A model generated the notes under the pieces. That model was given only the letters and a program-made list of their open reading frames with translations, did not search any database and was not told the DNA's origin. DNA of 14,317 bases, from contig JALLAZ010000543.1 in NCBI GenBank assembly GCA_036939755.1, forward strand, positions 1-14,317, written 5' to 3'. The position numbers and the translations under genes were made by a program. Below are positions 1-9,307 of the stretch, one piece after another. Origin of the DNA: Stephanodiscus triporus (Eukaryota; Bacillariophyta; Thalassiosirophyceae; Thalassiosirales; Thalassiosiraceae). The first letter of the stretch is position 1; every line of letters begins with the position of its first letter.

Positions 1-3000
1 GGCGCGTGCCGTTTGCCGTCGGACGTCGTCTCCGTGACGTCCGTCGTTCCGGTATGGCCGTGGCGTCGCCGCGACGGGAAGGAGGAGGAGGAGGACGATC
101 ACGACGATCACGACGACGGCGACGACGGGGGGCCGGGCGACCTCGAGACGGTGGCGGTCGCGGCGGCGGTGACGCGCGGTTCGACGACCGTCGGGGGCGC
201 GGTCGTCGAGCGGGCCGAGGTCTTGGTCGTGCAGACAACGACGACGACGACGTCGACATCGTCGTTGGGTCGTTCGGGCGTCGCCGACGCTGACGCCGCG
301 GTGCTGTTCGCGGTGGACGTAGGCGGTACGCCGCCCCCGCGCGTTTACGTACTCAAGGCCCCCCCGCCCCCGGCCGTCGTCGTCGACGGCGGCGGGACGT
401 TCTACGCCTTTCGGATCCTCGTCGGATCGTCCCGTCGTCGTCGCGCCGCCGGCATCGACGACCGAGACGACGGCGACCGCGATCGGGACCGCTGCTGGGA
501 GTTCGAGCCGAACGGAGAATCGACGATCGGCGCGGTGCACGGCATGCTGGCGTGCGGGGACTTCGACAGAGCGCGTTCCCTGTTGGGACGGATGACGACG
601 AGGGACGGCGGTCGCGATTCGTACGACGACGGCGGCGGCGGCGGGAGGATTTCCCTTCCGATTACCGAATCTTACGTTTCACTGTTGCAGTTCCGACACA
701 TCCTTTCCTCTTACAAACCCGTTCTCCACCGCTTGAACGATGGAGACGACGTCGCGTCAAAGGCCAGGGAATGTTTGAAGCTCATCGCCAAGGCCGTCGT
801 GCTCTCCGGAGGCGGCGCCAGGGAGGTGGAGTGCATGTGCGACGCCGCCAGGTTCCTCATGTCTTGGCCGAAGAATACGGGATGCGACGATAACGATGAT
901 GGCGCGCCGTCGACGTTTTCGATCCAGGAAGTGAGGGTTGCGCTGTCGGCGATGTCCTCCGCGATCGCGGGCGTCGTCGACGTCGTCGCTCCGTCCAACA
1001 GGGGCGGAGCGGCGCTTCTCGACGAACAGCGGGAAAGATTGGACGAACGAACGACGGCGTTGAGGGCATTGCAAGTCGTCGTCCCGTCGTTGGACGTCAC
1101 GAGGGTGACCGCGGACGATCCATTCTTGGCGGTGGCATCAATTGAGGAATTATTACACGCATTGGTGGCACGTGGGGCATTCAAGTCGGTACAAAAATGC
1201 CTTCGAGCTACACTGGAATATGGCGATGGCAAGAGGAGAAGAACCGTATCATCTTTAATGCATCCCGATGTCATTGCCTCTTCGGCGCTGCGCATTCCGA
1301 TGAGTGTCCATCCGCGGACATTCATTCCATGGATGTGCGATGTCGTCATTCCGAGTGTTGCAGTGGGCAGTACATTGCTGAGACAGATACACTCTTGGAC
1401 GGTGAAAGCCGCGGATTACTACGACGAGGCAAATGATGACGTTGTTGATGGTATTGATGCGAGTATCATGTTGCTGTCGGTAAGTGAAAGCTATTACGCT
1501 TCGACTTTGGGGGAAGGTCTCGACCATAGTGTTCTCCAAAGCGTGCAATCAATGCGTATCTCAATATGATATTTCAAAACTCACCCCTGCTCAAAGGCTG
1601 TTGACGAGGCCACAGCCCGTCTCACGGTTGCGACGAACAGCGTAACCCACCCCAAGCAATCTAGACTAGATGACGACGACGATAAAAACGAGCCGTCGAC
1701 TCCCAGGAATAATTCGGATAAGTTCTGCACATCATTCGACTCCAAATCGGCGAAACGATACGCGCCCTGGCCATCCCGTCCCACGGTGCTCAAAGTCGGC
1801 CTGATCAGCGGCCCGAAGAAAAGAGATGGCAGGATGATGTCTGCCCAGCGAGTCGGCCGAGGCATGAGTGGTAATAATGCCACGCCTTCTCCTGAATTTT
1901 TATTCTTGCACAAGTCGTCATTGTCCCCTGATTCAATTGCGGAAGCCTCTTACATCGACCAGGACGACGATGATGAGAGTGTCGGCTACGATTGCGTGGA
2001 GTACAAATTGCATGAAGCGATGCGGTTGAAGACTGCACGTGGACTTGGTATTGCGCGAGAGGTGCTAACATTGGCGAATTATTCGATTAAGGGCGAACAG
2101 TACATTGTGAAAGAGCTTATAAAGTCGACATTGGGTCGATTTTTGGCCGAATCGTGCGACTCTGCGGCGTCAATCGTCGACGAAATAAGGTCGTTCGCTA
2201 CCGAAGTCGATGCCGATTTCGATCAGGCCGTACATCAATATGCCTGCGAAATCTGTGACGACAACCGAGACAACATCCCTCACGCGCTGCTATGGGCCCG
2301 TACCTTGTTCCATTGGTGCACCTCGCCGGCAGTTAAGTGCGGCATTGTTCTCAAAATGCTTCGGGTCGCACTAGTTAGCGTACAACGTCCCCCGAACATT
2401 ACTTCGCTTGCGAAGGATGCAATCGCTATGGCCATTGATGAGAATGACAAGAGCGAGCTACAGGAAGCATCTAGGCTGCTGGCAATCGATTCATTGGTTC
2501 GGAATTATTGTGGAAACGGAGCGCAAGAGTTCTTTCGAGTTGTGAGTAGTTTTCTGGTGATTGGGAAACAATGCCTTGCAATTCGGTTTGAAGATCCCTC
2601 CCACTTCGAATAGAAAATTTCTCTCGATCTCTCATGCGAATCCCCCCCCCCCCCTTCTCGTCCCCCAAATAATATCCAAACAGTCTGATCCGTCCCATGG
2701 CCTCAAACTTGTCCAACACGTGTGTCGCCACATCAACGTGCCAACGGTGTTGTCCGACGTATTGATGCTCTGCGATGCATTCACGCACGTTTCCAAATTG
2801 GATGCATGTGTTTTTCTCATACAGCGGACGATGATCACTCCGGACAGAGAATTATTTTCGAACCGTGCAGGGCAGTGTGCTTCGTTCGTTCACGAGATTT
2901 ACTCAGTTGACGCAACTTTGGCCGAAGCAGTCGGCGAACGATTGGCTGGATTTTGTGCGGGCATGCTGGAAGACTGTAAGAAGATGATTTTGTGCAAGAA

Positions 3001-4637
3001 GTTCGTGGGGGAGGCAAAGCGACAAGCCAAAGTGGCGAGCTCGACCGCGTGTGCTGTGCTTTCTGTGATGCGAGATCAATCCATCAATGGAAAGTCGCGC
3101 TGTCAGAATAATTGCAGTGCACAGCAGCTGTTGCTGGAATTTCAAAAAATATCTAAGCTGCAAGGAGGAAACGGTACAACGAGCCCGGGCTGCGATATCT
3201 TCCTCACCCTTGCGGAGCTTAGAGATCCGTCTTGCTGCGCTGCAGTCGTGTCTGACATGTTGCAATCCAGCGTGGATCTGCTTTTATCTCGAAGAATCAT
3301 GTTGGAAATGGAGGATGACACCCTACGCGACGAGCTCAGGCCTCTCGTGGCTACTGCGAGACAATGGTGTGCCATCTTATGTGACACTCCGTCAGAGGTA
3401 TCTCAAATGTGGTCGCGCGCCATCGGCGTTGCTGCGTGTCGAGTGGCAAAGATATCGACCAATCATGCAAGCCTTCTGCTACTGGAGGTTTCTGGTGTCC
3501 TTCATGAACGGACTGGACATTCATCTTTCCACGCAATCATGTCTGTCGCATTGACTCTTTGTGCAAGGTCATTTTCAGAAGCGCACCATCTCTCGCGCTC
3601 TATGTCCCTCAGTTTGCACGACGAATCACACTCATTGCCATCATTGATTGCCATGAGGAGTATGGCTCAAGCGGCGCATCTTCTTCGTGATCATGTCCTC
3701 CTTCACAGCCCAATGTGCAGGTTATCATCGTCTTTATCATTGGCCAACTTGACGGAGCTGGTTTGTGAAATTGCAATTCGATCAGATATGGGCATCGGCG
3801 AACGGCTAGAAAGGTACATTGACATGCTAAAAACTGTGTGTTGCAAAGTCTTTCATCAGAGCGATGCTTCATATATGAGTCCGGTCGAAGTGCTCGCCGA
3901 CAAAAGATTGCCGTCAGCGCCCAGCCTTCATCCGACATGGTATATTGGAGATGGACTTCTATTGCAACCGCTCGAAGCATTGACTGTCGGCATTTCTTTC
4001 TTCCAGATGATGCTGGATATTGAATCAGCAGGCTATTCCAAATCTCATCTAGCATCCTGCAATTCATTAGACAAAAAGTATCCAATTGTTCATTCCCTTG
4101 AATCCAGTGGAGCCCATGCTTCGTCTCATCGTGTGATCATGCTTTCAGTGGCAACGTCCATGTGCCAGAGCTCCTCACCTTGTAGCACAGGCTTGGTGGC
4201 CGGCGATGTTGAGAAGTCCTTGAGAAATAATTACCGTGTCCTTGCTGAACGCAGCTTAGGAGGAACCGAATCAGGTCTGACCTCGGGTACAATTGATGCT
4301 TTGATGTCAGTATCTTTTTTGCTGCATCTACCAAAAGAAAGTGCATTTCAGGTCAGTGACTGCTTGTGTGTAACAGTTTCTGCGCATTTGTCACCAATTT
4401 ATGTGCTCACTGGGATGACTGTCATGTTTCACTCTAGATCTACCAAGCAGCATTACCGTCGGCTATCGGCAAACGAAACTTCCCACGCATTCTTACGTTG
4501 GCTAGCATTGGAAAATACTGCGGAGTTGGCATCTTCTCTTCCGGAGAAAACTTTCCATGGAACAAGCAGCGACGGTTCATTGATCAGTGTGATGAACTTT
4601 CTCGCAATGCTTCGTGGTGGAGAATTCTCTCGAGTCA
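1..4637 (+). CDS. KNTC1/ROD-like kinetochore protein, first part (5' partial, three exons)
   Basis: Large alpha-solenoid protein, assigned to KNTC1/ROD. In known systems this joins ZW10 and Zwilch in the RZZ complex of the outer kinetochore and recruits Spindly-dynein and Mad1-Mad2. Exons 1-1479, 1597-2541 and 2684-4637 join in one frame to give about 1460 residues; no start codon is visible, so the N terminus lies outside the window. Residues 1-165 look like beta-strand propeller remnants swollen by Asp/Arg/Pro/Thr runs. Helical repeats begin near residue 175. A stretch around residues 436-455 (Pro-Arg-Thr-Phe-Ile-Pro-Trp, then Val-Val-Ile-Pro) matches the ROD segment before the second solenoid. 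The region encoded at 2340-2830 follows remembered KNTC1 order, including a Leu-Gln-Glu-Ala-Ser-Arg-Leu-Leu helix. The NBAS/Sec39 tether family is related and is the main alternative. Family call from memory of the protein, not from a search. The exon is interrupted after 4637. Confidence 0.68.
1480..1596 (+). other. Intron 1 of the ROD-like gene
   Basis: It starts with a consensus GTAAGT donor at 1480 and ends at AG 1595-1596 after a C/T-containing stretch. Its length is 117 nt, a multiple of three, and it sits between whole codons. The only in-frame stop between 1 and 2613 other than the terminal one is TGA at 1567-1569, inside this intron. Removing it joins a Leu-Leu-Ser end to Ala-Val-Asp-Glu in the same frame. 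If retained, the protein would be truncated at that TGA. Alternative AG acceptors nearby were not excluded. Confidence 0.75.
2542..2683 (+). other. Intron 2 of the ROD-like gene
   Basis: GTGAGT donor at 2542, CAG acceptor at 2681-2683, 142 nt, phase 0. It contains an unusually pure pyrimidine tract, including 14 consecutive C residues from 2642. Without splicing the frame ends at TAG 2611-2613. With splicing, the frame ending in Phe-Phe-Arg-Val continues as Ser-Asp-Pro-Ser-His in the frame used to 4637. The joined helix pattern matches the ROD-family order, which supports the junction. Confidence 0.8.
4583..4637 (+). repeat. Left copy of exact 55-bp host-exon duplication
   Basis: This stretch, beginning ATCAGTGTGATG and ending CTCGAGTCA, is identical to 11473-11527. 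It is host exon sequence, encoding Ile-Ser-Val-Met-Asn-Phe-Leu-Ala-Met in frame with the upstream gene. After 4637 the sequence leaves host coding and enters mobile-element DNA. The match ends at base 56 on the right and at an N on the left of the second copy. Confidence 0.95.
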
Positions 4638-4687
4638 CAACATTGTCTTCAACTAGCCGAATTCGGCCGGACTCCCCAAGTAGGCCA

Positions 4688-4915
4688 TCAGTTTGCGACA
4701 ATCCGCCCACACGCGAGAGTCCGGACCGGCCACTGACATGTTGAACCAGATTTAAGTAGGTAACAACGACTCCTTAGTGGCGGTGCCGCCGGTGTCATGC
4801 CAATAATGATGCCTCGGGCCCGGACGGATCGACCATGGTCCACCTCTTTTTTCACAATCACGAACACGACAATCGCCAGAAAAATCGGCATGATCAACAG
4901 CGGAATCAGTACCAA
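4688..4915 (-). other. Antisense ORF fragment with one predicted membrane helix
   Basis: On the minus strand this 75-codon frame begins with about 21 strongly hydrophobic residues (Leu/Ile/Val/Phe with one Pro). They are followed by Lys-Lys-Glu and an Arg-rich tail, the pattern of a single membrane span with a cytoplasmic tail. The plus-strand frame opposite it is rich in His, Asn and Gln, as expected opposite a membrane-helix gene. It lies before the C-rich boundary near 4921 where the LINE-like region begins, so it may be a shred of another element or gene. No family recognised; it could be chance. Confidence 0.2.
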
Positions 4916-5352
4916 GATGCCCCCCCTTTAATTTGCCTCCGACCACCCTGCCCCACCCCCCCAACCATGGGTGCTGGGACGACCAACCACGACTATGGCA
5001 CTGGTACCACCCAACCGGCAAACAACATGCCTTCCCTACAACGCTTCCCCCTGCTCCTCCTGTTCTCACCGACCCCACGCACCATGCACAACGGCAAAAA
5101 CCTGCACCGCCACGACACCAACCCCGCACCCTCGGGAGTGCGCACCGATGCAGCCTTTGCCATCAGGGACGTCAGACGCGATCTACTCTCGCAAACGCTC
5201 CCCACTTTGCCCCACGCCAACAGAAGCATAGCATCAAATGGTTCCTCAAACAAACCCAAATCTTCCCACCAACACTCACTCCCGCCGACACTGCCAATCA
5301 CCACCCCCACGACGACGACGATGACCCAAAATCATCCATCCCTCAGACGCCG

Positions 5353-5421
5353 ATTGACTCATACATCCTCGCCACTGCACTCATCCTCGATGCTGCACTA
5401 CATGACTTTGGACATGACACA
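5353..5421 (+). repeat. Internal duplicated motif, copy 1
   Basis: It encodes a 23-residue unit starting Ile-Asp-Ser and containing Leu-Ile-Leu-Asp-Ala-Ala-Leu-His-Asp-Phe. Copy 2 lies exactly 186 nt (62 codons) downstream in the same frame. 14 of 23 residues match. Confidence 0.8.
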
Positions 5422-5538
5422 GACCAACAGCACTTGCGTGAACAAGCCACCGATCGCATCAGCCAGCCTCACACAACAACTGACGCCAAAACCGACACAC
5501 CCCCAAACACCGACCTGCCCCCCCTCCTTTGCACCTAA

Positions 5539-5607
5539 ATTGATTCCCACTTCACCGACGTGACACTGATCCTTGACGCCGCGCTACACGACTTTGACCA
5601 CATCATA
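5539..5607 (+). repeat. Internal duplicated motif, copy 2
   Basis: Second copy of the unit at 5353, starting directly after the in-frame TAA at 5536-5538. The ten-residue core is identical in protein. Six of its ten codons differ from copy 1, and all six differ only at synonymous third positions. Confidence 0.8.
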
Positions 5608-6252
5608 ACCCAACACGCTCCACCCACACATGATGAATGCAACAACAATGTCCCAGCACCCGCCTATCGACACAACCCAGATACTATCGCACCCCCCATC
5701 CAACGACGTCTCACACGATCAATGACAGCAGCAGCTCAACAACGACCAACCGTATGCAGCAACGACACTGACTCAACCCAAACAACATCCCGAGTAACAA
5801 CACCAGAAACAGGCACCGACCGACTCGACTGGACTGATGACCCTAGCAACAACATCATATCATGGAACAAAGTGGACCCGCCAAGGACACAACGACCAAC
5901 TGTTCACATCCCCGACTCTGACAACACCCCTTGGAACATCCACACAGGAGAGGACATCAATGACTGGCTTGATGATTTGGGACACAATGCAAACTCATGG
6001 CACAACACTCGGAGTAGGGAGGCCCTGACAGATGATGACACCTTCGATAATCTCACCGCTACCGATGACGACAATCATGCAACATCACCCCCACCACCAC
6101 CACCACCCACAACAACAGTACCAGTCGTGCACCGCCCGCCCCCCCCGTCCCCCCGCCAACTTGACATCAGCACATTTGCCAAACACCCACGGTCTACGCC
6201 GCTTACCCCAAGATGCCGACGGCAAACTGATAACCACTGCACCCTATGACTA

Positions 6253-7637
6253 CACACGCTACGAACACCTCATTTGCCCAAGAATCTCGACGTATATTTT
6301 GTACAGAAGACCTGGCTGGAAGGAGATGCCTTTGACGAAGTTATCAACAGCTACTACGTCTTCAGACACAATGGCGGGAAAGGCAATCACAACTTCTGTG
6401 GCGTTGCCATCATACTATCCCCACGATACTATCAAGGATGGAAAGCCGCCGGAGCCCGACCCCCACTGACAACCAATGCAACCGGTGAATTCGCAGGGCA
6501 CTACATCAGCATCAATGTCATCCTCAACAGCTACGATCGAATGGGGAAACAGGTTCGAGGGAAGACCGGCGCCAAGAAGACCCTTGCCCTTACTCTTGCG
6601 TCCACCTACCACCCATGCACCAAGACGGGCGCGGAGGATATCTACACTCGCTTCCTCGATACCCTCGACACCCTTCTCAACAAACTCCCCGCAGACAACG
6701 GAATCATCATGGGTGCAGACATCAACGCCAACATCGGCAGGTCTGACCTCCTCCAATCCAGTGAATTCCAATCCACTCTCGGACCGCATGGCCTCGCAAA
6801 ACGCAACTCGAAAGGCGAAAGCCTACTCACACTGTACTGAATACCTTCTTTGAAAGCAAAGCCGACGGACCAGGTCACGGCACGTGGACCAGCAACAGAC
6901 CTACCACCACAGGACTACCCGAATCCCATATGCTTGACCTGATCGTATGCTCAACAACCCTCCACAAACGCGTCAAGAACTGCCAAACGACTAACGACGG
7001 TGCCGACAGTGACCATCGAGCAGTCCGAATGCAACTGAACCTTACGTCACTGAAGTACAAAGAGAAAACGTCCATCGAAAGTGGAGACATTGATTGGAGA
7101 AAGATATGCGAAGAGGAGGAACAGCGCAAACGCTACAACAAGTACCTGCTTGAACTCGCCTCACGCGACATGGCTTACGACACTTTCTGCAAAGCCGTCG
7201 TACGTGCCGGCCGCGAGACTGCGGTCTCCATTGAAAGCAAATGCAAAGGATGGTACAAAACAAGCGAATCCATACTCATCCCAGCCATTGAAGAGAAGAA
7301 CCGACTTCGGCAACAACTACAAGACAGAAGCATCCTCACCGATACTGAACTCGCCGACCTCCAACTCAAACTAAAACGCGTCAACAAACGTAACCATGAT
7401 CTTGTCGATCTCGCCAAAGCACAATGGTACAGTGGAATATGCTCATACATCCACAACATGCAATTCAACCCACGTCTTGCCTGGGAGAACATCCGCCTTC
7501 TCGCAGGAGGTGAAACTGCACACCACAAAAACAACATAAACATGGCGATGAAACTCGATACTGGCGACCTAGCCTCCAATGCGAAAGAAAATATGTCAGT
7601 CTTCAGCCTACAACAGCTTTGGTTAGTCACTGTTTAG
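6253..7637 (+). pseudogene. Non-LTR retrotransposon (LINE) ORF2 fragment: APE-type endonuclease, no reverse transcriptase
   Basis: The frame to 6840 encodes Asp-Val-Tyr-Phe-Val-Gln-Lys-Thr-Trp-Leu, then Gly-Ala-Asp-Ile-Asn-Ala. A second frame, open through 6930, gives Leu-Asp-Leu-Ile-Val and Ser-Asp-His-Arg-Ala-Val (7008-7022). These match, in order, the QET, GDxN, LD-hydrophobic and SDH motifs of apurinic-like endonucleases of LINE ORF2. In the first motif the expected catalytic Glu is Lys (codon AAG, 6307-6309). A frameshift near 6835 is needed to join Leu-Leu-Thr-Leu-Tyr to Leu-Asn-Thr-Phe-Phe. After the endonuclease comes the usual Lys/Glu-rich linker and a Trp-Glu-Asn-Ile-Arg segment. 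The frame stops at 7637 before any reverse transcriptase motif, so the copy is 3'-truncated or interrupted by the next element. Confidence 0.8.
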
Positions 7638-7645
7638 CAGTGATT
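7625..7645. other. Short hairpin at the LINE/copia boundary
   Basis: TCACTG at 7627-7632 and CAGTGA at 7638-7643 are perfect inverted copies with a five-base loop TTTAG. A G-T and an A-T pair extend the stem outward. It sits where the LINE reading frame ends and the copia leader begins, so it may mark a junction or belong to an element end. No function is shown. Confidence 0.3.
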
Positions 7646-7687
7646 ACTTAATCTATTCTTTAAAGCGGAAGCAAATTCACATCAATC

Positions 7688-8815
7688 ATGAGAGTAAGAG
7701 CAGACATTCGAGAAGAAGTTCAAAAAGAAACCGTCACCAAAATCAATGGACAACCGACGAATCAAGATCTGACAATCCTCGAAAAAGAATTGATAGCAAT
7801 TCTAGCCAACATCCCAACGACACTCGGAGGAGGAAACCACAGACATGCAGGAATCATGATGGATCCAGCACGATATCTCCTAACCGCAGGAGTCCCTTTC
7901 GTCAATCCAGCCAACCCAGGAAATTATCCAGTAAACATTCCCAATAATGCCGCGCAAGGAATCAGAGCGAAAGCGGAAGCAGAACATAAGGAGCTCATAA
8001 AGGAATATGAGACTTTCCAAGGAGTCATCCAGGCAACCAAAGACATCATCCTAGAAGCTGTGGACCACGAGTACCTATTGGAGATCGAAGATGAGATTCT
8101 TGGTTTCCTTAATCAAACACCAACGGACATGCTAACACATTTGCGAAATCGAGGTGGAGCTTTAGACTTTGCGGACACAAAAACATTATTAGCAGAAAGA
8201 GATGGCGAATGGGATGCAAGTGAAGTTCCCCAACTCTATTTCAATCGAGTTGAGAAAGCAATTCAAGGACTCACACGTGCGGGAATCAATTCCGATCTAA
8301 ATGAACGTCGAGACATGGCACTTTTTTATTTCAAAGCCTCAGGAGAATTTGATGCGGCTATCCGAGAATGGGAAAACAGACCATCTGGAACAAAAACTTG
8401 GCAAAATATTAAGACTTTCATTTCAGCGGAGTACGCAAAAGAGAATAAACAAAACAAACCCACCGCGAAGAACTTCAAAGAGAACATGATCGAGGAGCAA
8501 GCAGAAGCGACGGAAAAATTGATTGCGGCCCTCACTGAAAAGCACACACAACAAATGGAAACTTTAATCAAAAGTACTACTGAAGCAATGAAAGAAATGA
8601 TGTCCCTCATAAAGAATGAGAAGAAAGAACCAGGGAAAAAGTCAGATGAGGAGAAGAAAAAGAAACGTGATGAATGCAGGAAAAGATACAACGACGCACC
8701 TATCTGTAAACATTGTGGAAAGAAACATCCCACCAAAAAGGAAGATGAGTGTTGGGAACTCGAAAAGAACAAAGACTCCCACCCTTCCAATTGGACATCG
8801 ACGAAAAGCACCTGA
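7688..8815 (+). CDS. gag: Ty1/copia-type retrotransposon Gag
   Basis: A 375-codon ORF with a true ATG, preceded by an A/T-rich leader. It encodes a hydrophilic alpha-helical capsid-like protein. Residues 95-240 hold the Gag helices, including a Tyr-Leu-Leu-Glu-Ile-Glu-Asp-Glu segment and a Trp-Gln-Asn-Ile-Lys-Thr-Phe segment. A Glu/Lys-rich coiled-coil-like stretch follows at about 265-335. A zinc-knuckle-like motif near the C terminus has Cys340, Cys343, His347 and Cys355, spacing CX2CX3HX7C, followed by Trp-Glu-Leu. Gag packages element RNA into particles. This reading is from general family resemblance to diatom copia elements, not from a search. The frame is intact, but no protease, integrase, reverse transcriptase, RNase H or LTR follows, so the element is truncated. 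Confidence 0.75.
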   Translation: MRVRADIREEVQKETVTKINGQPTNQDLTILEKELIAILANIPTTLGGGNHRHAGIMMDPARYLLTAGVPFVNPANPGNYPVNIPNNAAQGIRAKAEAEHKELIKEYETFQGVIQATKDIILEAVDHEYLLEIEDEILGFLNQTPTDMLTHLRNRGGALDFADTKTLLAERDGEWDASEVPQLYFNRVEKAIQGLTRAGINSDLNERRDMALFYFKASGEFDAAIREWENRPSGTKTWQNIKTFISAEYAKENKQNKPTAKNFKENMIEEQAEATEKLIAALTEKHTQQMETLIKSTTEAMKEMMSLIKNEKKEPGKKSDEEKKKKRDECRKRYNDAPICKHCGKKHPTKKEDECWELEKNKDSHPSNWTSTKST

Positions 8816-9037
8816 AGGTGCGCGGGGCCCATGGAAACAGAGACGTGGCAACCAGGCACAGTGATATCGAAGAGTAAAATAATGATGAATGATCACATGT
8901 ACTTGACCACCATGAGCTATTGGGCCCCACTTGATGATGAAGAAGATGAAATCAATGAAGATGAGCACATGAATACAATACCCACAAAATCAAAGTCAAC
9001 ATCATCCAAGGAAATTCAACAAACTCACCAACTCTGA
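8816..9037 (+). pseudogene. In-frame extension after gag stop, possible pol leader
   Basis: After the gag TGA at 8813-8815 the same frame stays open for 73 codons to TGA 9035-9037. It encodes an acidic segment with Ser-Tyr-Trp-Ala-Pro-Leu followed by Asp/Glu residues, and a Ser/Lys/Gln-rich tail. In copia elements the region between Gag and protease is often acidic like this. The protease Asp-(Ser/Thr)-Gly motif is absent, so the element seems to end near 9040. Readthrough cannot be judged from sequence alone. Confidence 0.4.
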
Positions 9038-9075
9038 TCTGTGATTGGGGCCTTGAACAGCTTGCTTAAATTCAT

Positions 9076-9177
9076 CAATTTTGTGCACAACCAAATCTCT
9101 ATGGGCCCGGAAGGTGGCACGTCATTCTGGCAAGGTGAAGAGGAGGATCCGTGACATGAAGCCGTCGTTATATTTCC
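9076..9177 (+). repeat. Direct repeat, copy 1 (period 130 bp)
   Basis: Starts CAATTTTGTGCACAACCAAA and continues through AGAGGAGGATCCGTGAC to TATTTCC. The whole stretch recurs 130 bp downstream with about a dozen mismatches. The two copies are separated by 28 bp. It lies directly after the truncated gag element. It does not match the flanks of gag, so these are not LTRs of that element. Confidence 0.9.
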
Positions 9178-9205
9178 GAGCAACCAAATAGCAGAGCTCC
9201 AAGAG

Positions 9206-9307
9206 CAATTTTGTGCACAACCAAATCTCTATGGATCATCAAGGTGGCACGTCATTTGGGCAAGGCGAAGAGGAGGATCCGTGACGTGATGCTGTCATGA
9301 TATTTCC
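9206..9307 (+). repeat. Direct repeat, copy 2 (period 130 bp)
   Basis: Second copy of 9076-9177 with no indels, only substitutions; the first 30 bases are identical. The absence of indels suggests a fairly recent tandem duplication or two copies of a larger satellite-like unit. Confidence 0.9.

Larger units (their letters stand above)
4894..6249 (+). pseudogene. LINE ORF1-like Pro/Thr/Asp-rich frame with internal stop
   Basis: One frame is open from just after TGA 4891 to TGA 6247-6249, except for a single TAA at 5536-5538. It encodes a Pro/Thr/His/Asp-rich, low-complexity polypeptide. It ends just upstream of the endonuclease remnant, in the usual place of a LINE ORF1 or an ORF2 leader. A 23-residue unit sharing Leu-Ile-Leu-Asp-Ala-Ala-Leu-His-Asp-Phe occurs at 5353-5421 and again at 5539-5607. 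Near the end it has an Asp-Asp-rich stretch, then Pro-rich and basic segments. No CCHC knuckle or RRM was recognised. Other frames are also open here because of the C/A-rich composition, which lowers confidence in the exact product. Confidence 0.45.

Noticed and set aside
711..1349. 212-codon minus-strand ORF
   Set aside because: It lies entirely opposite the ROD-like exon, in biased-composition DNA, with Ser/Thr-rich shadow composition and no domain.
1567..1569. TGA as selenocysteine or reassigned stop
   Set aside because: A consensus GTAAGT donor and an in-frame AG acceptor remove it cleanly, and TAA, TAG and TGA all act as normal ends elsewhere in the window.
4656..4667. 12-bp palindrome GCCGAATTCGGC near the left junction
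   Set aside because: Short, with no matching copy at the right edge; it cannot be shown to be a terminal repeat or integration site.
7620..7700. copia LTR end and primer-binding site before gag
   Set aside because: No repeat of this segment occurs downstream and no tRNA-complementary stretch after a terminal CA was recognised.
8326..8859. 177-codon minus-strand ORF rich in Phe and Ser
   Set aside because: It is the antisense shadow of the Lys/Glu-rich gag coding region.
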